In this document: positions 8,501 to 16,436 of the stretch, piece after piece
How the letters are laid out: each line of letters opens with the position of its first letter
How positions within the stretch are numbered: the stretch's first letter is position 1
Assembly (NCBI GenBank): GCA_900754955.1
Contig: CAAEEV010000087.1
Coordinates: forward strand, 1 to 22,762
Source of the DNA: Eggerthellaceae bacterium
Lineage (GTDB): Bacteria > Actinomycetota > Coriobacteriia > Coriobacteriales > Eggerthellaceae
DNA: 22,762 nt
Direction: 5' to 3'
The notes under the pieces: generated by a model
Database searches by the model: none
Seen by the model: only the letters and a program-made list of their open reading frames with translations
What the model was told of the DNA's origin: nothing
Made by a program: the position numbers and the translations under genes

Positions 8501-8836
8501 GCCCAGGCGTTCAACGACGACGACGTGCCGGTGTTCCTCGTGTCGCTCAAGGCGGGCGGCACCGGCCTCAACCTCATCGGCGCGTCGGTGGTGATCCACG
8601 CCGATCCGTGGTGGAACGCCGCCGCCGTGAACCAGGCGACCGATCGCGCGCACCGCATCGGGCAGACCGACGTGGTGACGGTGTACAAGATGATCGCGAA
8701 GGGAACCATCGAGGAGCGTATTCTGAGCCTCCAGGAGCGCAAAGCCGCGCTTGCCGACGCCGTGGTGGGCCAAACGGGCGCGGCGGCGCTGTCGAGCCTG
8801 ACGCGGGAAGAGCTCATGGAGCTGCTCGAGGGGTAG
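5552..8836 (+). CDS. SNF2-family DEAD/DEAH-type helicase with SWIM zinc finger
   Basis: This 1094-residue protein has an N-terminal SWIM zinc-finger motif, C75-x-C77-x9-C87-x-H89, followed by a long region of about 530 residues without motifs I recognise. A complete SNF2/RapA-like ATPase core occupies about 630-1090. It includes motif I DEMGLGKS (650-657), motif II DEAQ (749-752), LTGTPIENRLSEIWSIFDFL, and in the C-terminal lobe KALVFSQFTSYLD, GGTGLNLIGA and DRAHRIGQ. Such proteins are DNA- or nucleoprotein-translocating ATPases; bacterial SWIM-SNF2 proteins are common but their targets are mostly undefined. The ATG at 5552 follows GAGGTGA and overlaps the leader ORF stop. The gene stands alone on the plus strand and converges on rnr. 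Confidence 0.93.
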   Translation: MITEADVAQRCPERTMQRARQIAEKPRNIVSPQCRLSYGETKLLAFVAASSGWTDRYRVQVALDEDHGEVLDFACTCPASMRTDGMCKHAAALALAYLREPERFAGFKRNRAPETSPSITAFMHRAERAAHDDVPAGSVRIDVTLSYGFENWSARFKIRGPQSSYVMKSISDFAEAFDTGAVVTYGKRLSFAHTLGAFDARSHRLVSFIRRAIERRSQQDGALSWHTRSRRAAVGRALDLSEEEAVDLVDLIADAPFDLDCTDGSMPAHQNVTVVDEDPRVPLRIEREEDGGYLIERDEAIVFACAADRMIVLRDATLHRCTPSFARVGEFLRSVYRSNDDSLFIAPEDAPLFCATVLPLLEDTIGVDAPPELEALRPVPGELTFYFDRAEKVIYTVVQVAYGAHRFTLLEPSVTLAGGEAFSPEETDRDDDAVPLRDEVLERRGIELARTFFDADATLSLDDDEAVAELFLGGLARFRALGTVFTTPAFDRIVSSRKPRLQIGLSLAGDLVDLDVSADDLDPADLAGVLASYRKRKRFHRLRDGAFLDLADMDLHELSRMMDDLGIASDALAAGHVELPTYRAFFLDREFSDARRSASFESYVNRFRTVKQSDYEPPADLQGTLRPYQLEGFRWLSALTDLGFGGILADEMGLGKSIQLISLLLARRDEARDRGPALITCPASLVYNWLAEFAAFAPSLTVRAVEGPPAERARIRAERGVDVFVVSYDLVRVDAEAFESRSYWCHVIDEAQYIKNHATLTTRAVKRIRSAHRFALTGTPIENRLSEIWSIFDFLMPGFLGTYERFRKRFELGIVGGDEEAAHTLRSLVEPFVLRRLKRDVLPDLPDKIDSVIFVPLDEEQRRLYLANEQSLRESLNRQKKNSASRTPDPVLARNRIEVLAELTKLRQIALDPALLYENYRGGAAKTRAILDLIEQTRASGEKALVFSQFTSYLDELASELAARGIAYYTITGSTPKKERLERAQAFNDDDVPVFLVSLKAGGTGLNLIGASVVIHADPWWNAAAVNQATDRAHRIGQTDVVTVYKMIAKGTIEERILSLQERKAALADAVVGQTGAAALSSLTREELMELLEG

Positions 8837-8981
8837 GCGGCGCCGAACGGGACGAAGGCGCCCTCGCGTGCCGCATTCACACCGCGCCAGCGCAGATAAT
8901 CCGCAGATGCGGGCCGATCTCGCGCGGCGCATCACCGCTGTGCGCCGAAGACCTGCGAACGCAGGCGCGTTACCCTGCGCG

Positions 8982-11252
8982 CTACGGGCGCGACCCGCGC
9001 GCCAGGGAGAACGCAAGCGTGCCCGCCTGCGCGTCGGCGGCGCGCAGCGTCACGGCGATGCGCTGGCCGAGCCTCCAGCGACGGCCCGTCTCCTCCCCCG
9101 TGAGCGCATGGCGCTCGGCATCGAAGGCGAAGTACTCGTCGCCAAGCGCGCGCACGGGAAGGAAGCCCTCCGCCGTGCATTCGAGCCGCACGAACAGACC
9201 GCCCTGGGCAACGCCCGACACCACACCCGAGAACGAGGCGCCGACGTACTGCTCAAGGTACTCGATCATCTTGAGCTCCTGCGACTCCCGTGCTGCATCG
9301 TCGGCCACGCGCTCCGCATCGGACGCGTGCTCAGCGATCCACGGCAACGCGGCAACCTCCTGGTCGAACAGCTGCGGGCGCCGCGTGAGGCACGCGTGGA
9401 GCATGCGGTGCACCACGAGGTCGGGATAGCGGCGAATGGGGCTCGTGAAATGGCAGTATGCAGCCGAAGCAAGCCCGTAGTGCTCCTCACGCGCGGGGCG
9501 GTACACCGCGCGCTTCATCGCGCGCAGCAGCAGCGATGAGACGAGTTCCCCCTCCGCCCGCTTGCGGCTCGCCGCAAGCGCTTCCTGGATCGCCGCCGCC
9601 TCGCCGCGCGCAAGGCGCACGCCGAGCTCGTCGGTGAACCACGGGAATTCCTCAAGCACGGGAACGAGACTTGCGAGCGAAGAAGCGGACGGGCGCTCGT
9701 GCACGCGGAACACGCACGGCCACTCCCGCGCGCACAACGCGCGCGCCACCGCCTCGTTCGCGAGGATCATCGCCTGCTCGACAAGGCGCGTCGCGGCGTT
9801 CTTCTCGCGCAGCGTGATCTCGACCGCCCGCCCCTCGTCGTCGAGACGCACCTTCGCCTCGGGTACGGAGAAGTCGATCGCGCCGCAGCGCGTCCGGATG
9901 CCCTCGCGCAGCTCGCCGAGGCGCGCGAGCGTGCGCACGCGCGACGCCACGTCCGCGGCTGCGTCGGCATCGGAAGCGCGCTCGATGAGGCGCTGCGCCT
10001 CCCCGTAGGACAGGCGCGCGTGCGAGCGGATGAGCGCGGGGTAGATCTCGTAGCGCACGAGACGCCCACGCGCATCGAGAAAGAGATCGACCGTCAGCGT
10101 GCGCCGCTCCTCACCGGGACGCAGCGAACAGAGATCCTCGGACAGCTCGGGCGGCAGCATGGGAATCACACGATCGACGAGGTACACGCTCGTAGCGCGA
10201 CGGCGCGCGTCGAAGTCGATCGACGAGTTCCACGGGACGTAGTGCGCCACATCGGCGATGTGCACGCCAAGCCGCCACCGCGCCTCCCCCGCCCCCTCCC
10301 AGCCCTCGCCCGAAAGCGGACGGATGGAGGAAGCCGCAACACCAAGAGAGCCACCAGTCGTTCGTAACGTCAGCGAGGCGCCGTCTGGTGCGGGAGAATC
10401 AGTGGAATCGCCGGTCGAACCCAAGTCAGCGAGGGTTTCCCTGGTGCCCGAGGTTCGCGGGATCGCGGGGGCGAAGCCTACTTCGGTAGGCGAGCCCCCG
10501 GGATCACGCGAAGATCGGGTGCCAGGGGAAGCCGCAACGTCGGCAGGTTCCGACGGTGCGTCAGCACCGACGGAACAAATAGACAGCGCATCATCAAAGT
10601 CGCGCGCGTCTTCGGGGTCGATCGTGAACACGAAGCGGTCGCGCAGGTCGCGGTAGCCCTCTGCAAGCGCACCTGCCGCATCGAGCTGCGCGGAAGCCGC
10701 CTCTTCGAGGGCTGAAGGCGAGAACGACGTCTCAAGCTTGTGGCGCGCGATCACCACCTCGACGCCCGCCCGTGCATCAGCACCCTCGGCAAGCACCTCC
10801 TCAACCACACCCGTGGCCGCTGAGGTGCGCGTGGGATACTCCACGATGCGCACGCGCACGAGCGCGCCGTCGGGCACCTGAGGCGCATCGGCGCGCCGCG
10901 TGAAGATGTCGTACGGGATGCGCGGATCTTCGGGAACCACCACGCCGAACGGTTCAGCCTCTTCGTAGCGCCCGATGAGCACCTCGTGCGCGCGCTCAAC
11001 CACACGCACGACGCGCGCGGCGGGATTTCCGTTCGAGCCGCGCCCGGCAGCCGTGCGCGCACCGCGGCGCGCGTCTACGATCGGCGCCACTTCCACCACG
11101 TCGCCGTCGAACGCGCCGCCGAGCGCCTTACGCGGAATGAAGAACGCCCCCTCCGACGTCTGAACGAAGCCAAACCCCTCAGTGCGCACCACGAGCACGC
11201 CGCGCGGGTGCGAGCGGGGTTTGCGGCGGGTATGGGCACGCGAACGCGACAC
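8982..11252 (-). CDS. rnr: ribonuclease R (RNB-domain 3'-5' exoribonuclease) with large in-frame insertion
   Basis: This processive exoribonuclease for structured RNA has 756 residues. N-terminal OB/cold-shock-like segments (GVLVVRTEGFGFVQ, GVVVPEDPRIPYDIF) precede the RNB catalytic domain. The acidic metal site is D212-PEDARDFDD (D218, D220, D221), and the C-terminal S1 domain spans about 670-756. Normally the DARDFDDA motif is followed within about ten residues by the WRLGVHIADVAHYV strand. Here that strand begins at residue 326, leaving about 100 extra residues (about 225-324) rich in Gly, Ser, Thr, Pro and Ala. DNA for residues 226-299 is a palindromic repeat found elsewhere in the window. 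The frame stays open and all catalytic residues remain, so the protein is probably active with a disordered surface loop (inference). The start is GTG, 25 bases after the protease gene. It is the last gene of an ftsE-ftsX-S41-rnr cluster. Confidence 0.94.
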   Translation of the reverse strand: MSRSRAHTRRKPRSHPRGVLVVRTEGFGFVQTSEGAFFIPRKALGGAFDGDVVEVAPIVDARRGARTAAGRGSNGNPAARVVRVVERAHEVLIGRYEEAEPFGVVVPEDPRIPYDIFTRRADAPQVPDGALVRVRIVEYPTRTSAATGVVEEVLAEGADARAGVEVVIARHKLETSFSPSALEEAASAQLDAAGALAEGYRDLRDRFVFTIDPEDARDFDDALSICSVGADAPSEPADVAASPGTRSSRDPGGSPTEVGFAPAIPRTSGTRETLADLGSTGDSTDSPAPDGASLTLRTTGGSLGVAASSIRPLSGEGWEGAGEARWRLGVHIADVAHYVPWNSSIDFDARRRATSVYLVDRVIPMLPPELSEDLCSLRPGEERRTLTVDLFLDARGRLVRYEIYPALIRSHARLSYGEAQRLIERASDADAAADVASRVRTLARLGELREGIRTRCGAIDFSVPEAKVRLDDEGRAVEITLREKNAATRLVEQAMILANEAVARALCAREWPCVFRVHERPSASSLASLVPVLEEFPWFTDELGVRLARGEAAAIQEALAASRKRAEGELVSSLLLRAMKRAVYRPAREEHYGLASAAYCHFTSPIRRYPDLVVHRMLHACLTRRPQLFDQEVAALPWIAEHASDAERVADDAARESQELKMIEYLEQYVGASFSGVVSGVAQGGLFVRLECTAEGFLPVRALGDEYFAFDAERHALTGEETGRRWRLGQRIAVTLRAADAQAGTLAFSLARGSRP
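10369..10576 (-). repeat. palindromic repeat element, copy B, embedded in rnr
   Basis: The core at 10423-10576 is 154 bases, the same length as copy A, and like it runs from AAGTCAGCGAG to a terminal hairpin. That hairpin (10547-10559 with 10564-10576) has a GTCA loop and 12 of 13 pairs. The body is a long imperfect palindrome (10434-10533) centred on GCCTAC-TTCG-GTAGGC at 10476-10491, flanked by CGGGGGC/GCCCCCG. A partial extra start (GTCAGCGAGG...CTGGTGC) is at 10369-10396. The element is translated as rnr residues 226-299. Confidence 0.8.
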
Positions 11253-11277
11253 GGCAGCCTCGGCTCGAAGCGTTGCG

Positions 11278-12564
11278 CTACGCGAGTGAGCGCGCGGTGT
11301 CGAGCGCCACGAGCAGCTGCACGTCGGAGGACAGCTCCTCGGCAGCGATCTCGATGTCGGGCACGATACCCACGCCGTTGATGTCGTGGCCGAGCGGGCT
11401 CAGATAGTAGGCAGCGGTGTAGCGCACGGCACCGCCGAAGGAAAGCTCGCGCGTCACCTGCACCGAACCCTTGCCCTTCGTCGTCTGGCCGACCACCTCG
11501 GCGCGCTGGTTGTCCTGCAGCGCAGCAGCGAGCACCTCAGCCGCCGCCGAGGTCTGCTCGTTGACGAGCACCACCATGGGCGCATCGGTGAGCGTCACGC
11601 CCGACGCGGTGCGGGTCGTTACGCCGTCGACGCCGTTGATCTGCACGAGCACGCCGCTCTGAATGAACAGGCTCGCGATGTCGACCGCCTGCGTGAGGTA
11701 GCCGCCGGGATTGTTGCGCAGATCGAGCACGAACGACGTGGCGCCCTGCGCGCTCAGATCCTCCACCGCCGTCTGCACGAGCTCGGAAGAGGACTGCGTG
11801 ATCTGCTGAAGGCTGATGTAGCCCACCCCGTCGACGAGATTCGTCTCCACGTTCGGCTCGTCGTAGCGCTGGCAGACAAGCGTGGTGGTGTACTCGGTGC
11901 CGTCGGCCGTCTCGGCGTTGGTGGGATGCACCCAGGTGATCGTGACGCTTTCGCCGTTCTTCGCCGCGATGGCGTTCACCACCTCGGTCATCGACCACGC
12001 ATGGCTGCTGTCGCCGTCGATCGAGACGACGTAGTCGCCCGGGCGCACGTTCTTAGCCTCGGCCTCGGAGCCCTCGAAGACGTCCGTGACGTACGCGCGT
12101 CCGTTGTAGTCGGAGAACAGCACGCCGACGCCCGCATACGAGCGATCGGTCGTTTCCCTGATCTGGTTCGCGTACCGCTCGGGATCGTAGTAGGCCGCAT
12201 ACGGATCGCCCGTGCTCTTGAGCAGGGCGTCGATCATCTCATCCGTCGACGCCTGGAGGTCGTAGGTGTCGAAGCTGTTCTCGGCGAGCAGGTCCTCCAC
12301 CTCTTCGATGCGCGCCGTGATGGAGTCGTACACCGTCTTCTGCGATGCGGGGCCCTGCGTCGCCTGCGCCTCCTCGCCGACTGGGAAGCCGAGCGAAGCG
12401 ACGAACGACACCTGACTGCGCACGGCGAAACCTGCCGCGAACGCGACGACGAGCGCGATGAGCGCAATGCACACGCGCGCCACGCGGCGGTTGCGCAGGC
12501 GGTCGCGTGCAGCGACGCCCACCTGCTTCTTCCGTCGCGCGGCGCGCTTCGATTCCTCAGCCAT
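11278..12564 (-). CDS. S41-family carboxyl-terminal processing peptidase (catalytic Ser displaced)
   Basis: The protein (428 aa) has a basic cytoplasmic N-terminus, one membrane helix (about 28-49) and an extracytoplasmic part with a PDZ-like domain (about 140-235) and a tail-protease domain (about 245-405). The dyad lysine and assisting glutamine are clear in TTKGKGSVQ (K365 and Q369). The family nucleophile is the serine 25 residues before that lysine, in T-A-S-A-S-E; here the aligned stretch reads T338-S-A-A-A-E343, so the aligned residue is Ala340 and the only Ser is one place earlier. The protein may be inactive, or Ser339 may serve. It lies 42 bases after ftsX and 25 before rnr, so a role in envelope protein turnover linked to FtsEX is plausible but inferred. 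Confidence 0.9.
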   Translation of the reverse strand: MAEESKRAARRKKQVGVAARDRLRNRRVARVCIALIALVVAFAAGFAVRSQVSFVASLGFPVGEEAQATQGPASQKTVYDSITARIEEVEDLLAENSFDTYDLQASTDEMIDALLKSTGDPYAAYYDPERYANQIRETTDRSYAGVGVLFSDYNGRAYVTDVFEGSEAEAKNVRPGDYVVSIDGDSSHAWSMTEVVNAIAAKNGESVTITWVHPTNAETADGTEYTTTLVCQRYDEPNVETNLVDGVGYISLQQITQSSSELVQTAVEDLSAQGATSFVLDLRNNPGGYLTQAVDIASLFIQSGVLVQINGVDGVTTRTASGVTLTDAPMVVLVNEQTSAAAEVLAAALQDNQRAEVVGQTTKGKGSVQVTRELSFGGAVRYTAAYYLSPLGHDINGVGIVPDIEIAAEELSSDVQLLVALDTARSLA

Positions 12565-12606
12565 GATGTTCCGTCCTGGGAGATCCCACGTTCATAAGCG
12601 GTGCGG

Positions 12607-13515
12607 CTACACCTTGAGGTAGCGGCGCATGGCGAACGCCGAGCCCACGAGGCCCACCACGAGGCCGATGACCACGAGGGCGATGCAGATGAACAGGTAC
12701 GTGGTGCTGCCCACATCGAAATTCAGGAACTTGATGGCGTTCTCGAGCTGCGGGATCGCGAAGATGCGCAGCAGCTGCAGGCAGCCCACCGCCAACAGCG
12801 AGCCGATGATGGCGTGCAGGGCACCCTCCATGAGGAAGGGCCCGCGGATGAAGCCGTTCGACGCACCCACGAGGCGCATGATGGCGATCTCCTTGCGGCG
12901 CGCCAGAATGGCGAGACGGATCGTGTTGTTGATGAAGATGAGCGCAATAAAGATGAGCAGCGCAATGAGCGCCACGCCGATGTAGCGCACGTAGTTCGTC
13001 ACCATGAACAGGCGCTCGACCGTGGTCTGGCCGTACTTGATCGAGTCGTGCGGGTTCTCCTCGTCGGCGATCTTCTGGAACGTGCTGTTCGCCTCGAGCT
13101 GGTTCGCCACGCCCTCGACCATCTGGGGATCGGAGAGTTCGACGTCAATCGACGCGGGCAGCGGGTTGCTGCCGTCGAGCTGCTCGATGATGCCCGGCGT
13201 GGTGGTCGACGCCTCGAAGTTCTCGAGGGCCTGGTCCTTCGTGGTGAACGAGACGTTCGCCACGCCGTCGAGGCCGCGCACGTAATCCATCACGCTGTCG
13301 ATGTCGTCCTGCGAGGCGTCATCGGCGACATATGCCGTGATGGACACTTCGCTCTCAACCGACGACATGAGGCGCTCGATCATCGCACCGCCCACGAGGA
13401 ACACGCCGATGATGAGCAGCGAAAGGAAGATCGTGATGATGGAACCGAGCGTAGTGGAGAGGTTGCGGGTGAAGCCCTGCAGCGACTCCTTGAAGAAATA
13501 GCCGATGCTAGACAT
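12607..13515 (-). CDS. ftsX: cell division ABC transporter permease-like protein FtsX
   Basis: FtsX (302 aa) is the membrane partner of FtsE. The complex does not import a substrate but uses ATP to activate peptidoglycan hydrolases at division or elongation sites. Four membrane helices are visible at about 22-44, 177-196, 227-252 and 272-294. A large extracellular loop (about 50-170) between the first two is where FtsX contacts its hydrolase or adaptor. The family stretch [26 protein letters not shown] is at 206-231. The ATG lies inside the end of ftsE (8-base overlap), as is usual for this pair. The hydrolase partner is not in the window; the adjacent S41 gene is a candidate functional neighbour only. 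Confidence 0.96.
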   Translation of the reverse strand: MSSIGYFFKESLQGFTRNLSTTLGSIITIFLSLLIIGVFLVGGAMIERLMSSVESEVSITAYVADDASQDDIDSVMDYVRGLDGVANVSFTTKDQALENFEASTTTPGIIEQLDGSNPLPASIDVELSDPQMVEGVANQLEANSTFQKIADEENPHDSIKYGQTTVERLFMVTNYVRYIGVALIALLIFIALIFINNTIRLAILARRKEIAIMRLVGASNGFIRGPFLMEGALHAIIGSLLAVGCLQLLRIFAIPQLENAIKFLNFDVGSTTYLFICIALVVIGLVVGLVGSAFAMRRYLKV

Positions 13516-14374
13516 CGAAACCGTACACCCCCCTGTCCTGGTCGCGCGTCAGATGACCGCGGTCGAGCGCGATGACGCGACGGCGCATGTTGTCGACCAT
13601 CTCGCGGTCGTGCGTGGCGACGAGCACCGTGGTGCCCGTGCGGTTGATGCGCTCGAGCAGATCCATGATGCCGCGCGAGGTCTGGGGGTCGAGGTTGCCC
13701 GTCGGCTCGTCGCAGATGAGCAGCGGAGGACGGTTCACGATCGCACGCGCGATGGACACGCGCTGTTGCTCGCCGCCCGAGAGCTGGTCGGGCTTCTTGT
13801 TGAGCTTCTCCTGCAGACCCACGAGGCGCAGCACCTCGGGCACCTGCGTCTTGATGACGTGACGGCTCTTCCCGATTACCTCGAGTGCGAATGCCACGTT
13901 CTCGAACACCGTCTTGTTCGGCAGGAGCTTGAAGTCCTGGAACACGCAGCCGATGTTGCGGCGCAGGTACGGCACGCGCCAGTTGCGCATGGTGGTGAGG
14001 TCCTCGTCGGCCACGTAGATCTTGCCCTCGGTGGGCTTGATCTCGCGGGTGAGCAGCTTGATGAAGGTGGACTTGCCCGAGCCGGAATGACCCACGAGGA
14101 AGAGGAACTCGCCCGCGTAGATGCGCAGCGAGATGTCCGAAAGCGCAGGCTTGTTGGGCTGCGCCGGATAGATCTTGGTCACGTGATCGAAGGTGATGAC
14201 CGGCGCGCCCATCTGCTCGGGAACGTCGTCGATCTCAAGCACGGGCAGCGACTGAGACAGCTGCGAGGTCATCTGAGCCCTGCTGCTGCGGGAGCGCTGT
14301 CCGCGGGGAGCGGCATGGCTGCCACGGCGAGCCTGCTGCTGCGGGCCGCGCTCCCGACTGGTATCATTCGCCAC
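13508..14374 (-). CDS. ftsE: cell division ATP-binding protein FtsE with N-terminal extension
   Basis: This cytoplasmic ABC ATPase powers FtsX. It shows Walker [10 protein letters not shown] (95-103), the Q-loop glutamine in [10 protein letters not shown] (Q146), the signature LSGGEQQR (198-205), Walker [13 protein letters not shown] (D222, E223) and the switch histidine in VATHDRE. At 288 residues it is about 60 longer than typical FtsE. The excess is an N-terminal stretch (1-57) rich in Arg, Gln and Ser before [12 protein letters not shown]. The start is GTG with GGAG eight bases upstream; internal Met35 and Met56 have no comparable site, so the extension is probably translated. It overlaps ftsX and is preceded by a likely promoter. 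Confidence 0.95.
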   Translation of the reverse strand: MANDTSRERGPQQQARRGSHAAPRGQRSRSSRAQMTSQLSQSLPVLEIDDVPEQMGAPVITFDHVTKIYPAQPNKPALSDISLRIYAGEFLFLVGHSGSGKSTFIKLLTREIKPTEGKIYVADEDLTTMRNWRVPYLRRNIGCVFQDFKLLPNKTVFENVAFALEVIGKSRHVIKTQVPEVLRLVGLQEKLNKKPDQLSGGEQQRVSIARAIVNRPPLLICDEPTGNLDPQTSRGIMDLLERINRTGTTVLVATHDREMVDNMRRRVIALDRGHLTRDQDRGVYGFDV

Positions 14375-14416
14375 AGTTTGCTCCGTTCAAGTAGTGATGT
14401 GCACTGGGACTGAACA

Positions 14417-14422
14417 ATTCTA
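14417..14422 (-). promoter_or_regulatory. probable promoter of the ftsE-ftsX-S41-rnr cluster
   Basis: The minus strand reads TGC-TAGAAT, an extended -10, in the gap between the transketolase stop and ftsE. A weak -35 (TTTTGG) lies 16 bases upstream. The expected start is near 14410, about 35 bases before the ftsE GTG. Confidence 0.45.
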
Positions 14423-14430
14423 GCAGAAGC

Positions 14431-15402
14431 CTATCGGGCCAAAACCTTCTTCACAGCTTCAACAATGGCCTGAGCGTCGAGCTCGAAGTAGCGCATGAGC
14501 TCCTCGAACTCGCCCGATTTGCCGAAGCGGTCGCGCACGCCGACGAACTCGACGGGCGTCGGACGGTTGGCTGCGAGCAGCTCGGAGACCGCCGAACCGA
14601 GGCCACCGATGACCGAGTGCTCCTCGGCCACCACGACACGACCCGTCTTCCCCGCCGAAGCGAGGATCGTATCGACGTCGAGCGGTTTCACGGAGAAGGC
14701 GTCGATCACCTCGGCGCTGATGCCCTCCTCGGCAAGTGCGTCAGCAGCGAGCAGCGCCTCGCGGATCTCCACGCCGTTCGCCACGATGGACACGTCGGTG
14801 CCCTCGCGCAGCACGTAGGCGCGGCCGATCTCGAGCTCGACCTCGTCGTCGTAGACGCACGGCACGCTCGCGCGGCCCATGCGCACGTACACCGGGCCGG
14901 GCGTCGCCGCCGCCAGCTTGATGGCCGCACGCGCAGCCGCGTAGTCGGCCGGCACGAGCACGCGCATGCCGGGCAGCCCGCGCATGAGCGACACGTCCTC
15001 GAGCATCTGGTGGCTGCCGCCGTCGGGCCCCACCGACACGCCCGCATGCGTGGGGGCGATCTTCACGTTGAGGTTGGAATAGCACACCGTGTTGCGAATC
15101 TGATCGTAAGCGCGGCCCGTGCCGAACACGGCGAACGAGCCCGTGAAGGCGATCTTGCCGGTGAGCGAGAGACCCGCCGCCACGTCGATCATGTTCTGCT
15201 CGGCGATGCCGCAGTTGAACAGGCGACCCTCGTAGGCCGGATCGGCAGCGGCGAACTTGGCGGTGGTGGTGGAGCCGGACAGGTCGGCATCGACGGCGAC
15301 GACGGGCACGCCGGCCCCTGCGAGCTCGGCGAGCGTGACGCCGAACGCGGCGCGCGTGGCCTTCTTGACGGATGCCTGCTCCGGTGTTGCGAGCTTAACC
15401 AC
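14431..15402 (-). CDS. transketolase, C-terminal subunit
   Basis: This 323-residue protein is the pyrimidine-binding plus C-terminal half of transketolase and works only with the N-terminal half encoded just upstream. Together they move two-carbon units between sugar phosphates using thiamine diphosphate. The catalytic glutamate is E68 in GIAEQNMIDVAAGL. APTHAGVSVGPDGGSHQMLEDV and the C-terminal Rossmann-like part (VVVAEEHSVIGGLGSAV) follow. The start is GTG with GAGGAGG immediately upstream, 10 bases after the partner's stop, so the two are co-transcribed. Splitting of transketolase is common in many bacteria and archaea and is not a mutation here. Confidence 0.94.
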   Translation of the reverse strand: MVKLATPEQASVKKATRAAFGVTLAELAGAGVPVVAVDADLSGSTTTAKFAAADPAYEGRLFNCGIAEQNMIDVAAGLSLTGKIAFTGSFAVFGTGRAYDQIRNTVCYSNLNVKIAPTHAGVSVGPDGGSHQMLEDVSLMRGLPGMRVLVPADYAAARAAIKLAAATPGPVYVRMGRASVPCVYDDEVELEIGRAYVLREGTDVSIVANGVEIREALLAADALAEEGISAEVIDAFSVKPLDVDTILASAGKTGRVVVAEEHSVIGGLGSAVSELLAANRPTPVEFVGVRDRFGKSGEFEELMRYFELDAQAIVEAVKKVLAR

Positions 15403-15412
15403 TTCTCCTCCT

Positions 15413-16240
15413 CTATTCCGCGTCCGCGCCCAGATCGGCGAGCGCGCACTCGAGCTGCTCTGCGTTGGGGGCCTTGCCGTGCCAGCCCGCCTGGTTCTCC
15501 ATGAAGGAGACGCCCTTGCCCTTCACCGTCTTGGCGATGACGGCGTGCGGCACGGTGCCGCCTGCGGCCTTGAGCGCGCCGAGCACCTCGACGAGCGCCT
15601 CAATGTCGTGGCCGTCGACCGTCGTCACGTCCCAGCCGAAGGCGGCGAACTTCGCGCCGATGTCCTCGGGGCTGCACACGTCGGTGATCTTGCCGTCGAT
15701 CTGCAGACCGTTGTTGTCGACGATGGCCACGAGGTTGCCGAGTTTCTGCTGGGCGGCGAACATGGCGGCCTCCCAGACCTGGCCCTCTTCGCACTCGCCG
15801 TCGCCGAGCACGGCGAACACGCAGCCCTCAGCGCCGTCGAGGCGCAGGCCCGCCGCCGTGCCGGCCGCGATCGACAGACCCTGGCCGAGCGAGCCGGTGG
15901 ACACCTCGACGCCGGGAACGAGCGAGGAGTCGGGATGGCCCTGCAGGCGCGTGCCGAGCTTGCGCAGCGTCATGAGCTCCTCGGTCGGGAAGTAGCCCGC
16001 GTGGGCGAGCGTGGCGTAGAGCGCCGGGGCCGCATGACCCTTCGCGAGGAAGAACCAGTCGCGTCCTTCCATCTTCGGGTTCGCCGGATCGTGCTTCATC
16101 ACGCCGCCGAAGTAGAGGGCGGTGAGAATGTCGGTGCACGAGAGCGAGCCGCCCGGGTGCCCGCTTCCCGCTTCCGCGATCATGCGAACGATGTCGATGC
16201 GGATGTCGTTCGCAGTTTTGGCCAATGAGCTGGCGTCCAT
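15413..16240 (-). CDS. transketolase, N-terminal subunit
   Basis: This 275-residue protein is the thiamine-diphosphate-binding half of transketolase. It shows GHPGG (27-31), the LGQGLS stretch (118-123) and the diphosphate/magnesium motif GDGECEEGQVWEAAMFAAQQ ... VDNN (147-177). I chose the ATG at 16240 (MDASSLAKTAND) because AAGGA lies six bases upstream and family proteins begin here. The frame stays open a further 138 bases to an ATG at 16378, but that stretch covers the likely promoter and has no family similarity. The length fits stand-alone N-terminal subunits. It is the first gene of the pair and divergent from the arylsulfotransferase. Confidence 0.94.
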   Translation of the reverse strand: MDASSLAKTANDIRIDIVRMIAEAGSGHPGGSLSCTDILTALYFGGVMKHDPANPKMEGRDWFFLAKGHAAPALYATLAHAGYFPTEELMTLRKLGTRLQGHPDSSLVPGVEVSTGSLGQGLSIAAGTAAGLRLDGAEGCVFAVLGDGECEEGQVWEAAMFAAQQKLGNLVAIVDNNGLQIDGKITDVCSPEDIGAKFAAFGWDVTTVDGHDIEALVEVLGALKAAGGTVPHAVIAKTVKGKGVSFMENQAGWHGKAPNAEQLECALADLGADAE

Positions 16241-16280
16241 GCTGTTCCTTCCCCGTCGGGTTGAAAATCTTGCTCTGCTC

Positions 16281-16286
16281 ATTCTA
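16281..16286 (-). promoter_or_regulatory. probable promoter -10 of the transketolase pair
   Basis: The minus strand has TAGAAT about 40 bases before the chosen ATG; no strong -35 is seen. The same hexamer occurs before ftsE and secA. Confidence 0.4.
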
Positions 16287-16334
16287 GCGAACCTGAAGCG
16301 CAGTGCAGCCTGGGATGGACAACGGTGCGCACTC

Positions 16335-16363
16335 TGCACACAGACGGCGCCAAGGGATATCAT
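16335..16363 (+). promoter_or_regulatory. probable promoter of the arylsulfotransferase gene
   Basis: TGCACA (16335-16340) and TATCAT (16358-16363) are separated by 17 bases. The expected start is near 16370, giving a leader of about 67 bases before the ATG at 16437. Confidence 0.5.
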
Positions 16364-16436
16364 AGAAACGTCCACCACGCACGATCCGTCGGGCGCCCCC
16401 TACGCGCACCCGACACACAGGACGACAAGGAGCACC

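Noticed and set aside
8837..8981. Bidirectional terminator between the helicase and rnr
   Set aside because: A 6-bp GGCGCC stem (8839-8844 with 8857-8862) and a small CCTGC/GCAGG hairpin near 8952 exist, but both are short and lack T-tracts.
7037..9016. A 659-residue minus-strand frame opposite the SNF2 helicase
   Set aside because: Its composition is that of a shadow frame and the helicase on the other strand has full family motifs. The same applies to the 558-residue minus-strand frame at 5090-6766.
16241..16378. Longer start for the transketolase N-terminal subunit at 16378
   Set aside because: The extra 46 residues are Arg/Ser/Cys-rich, unlike the family, and would cover the likely promoter; the ATG at 16240 has a good ribosome site and family-like N-terminus.
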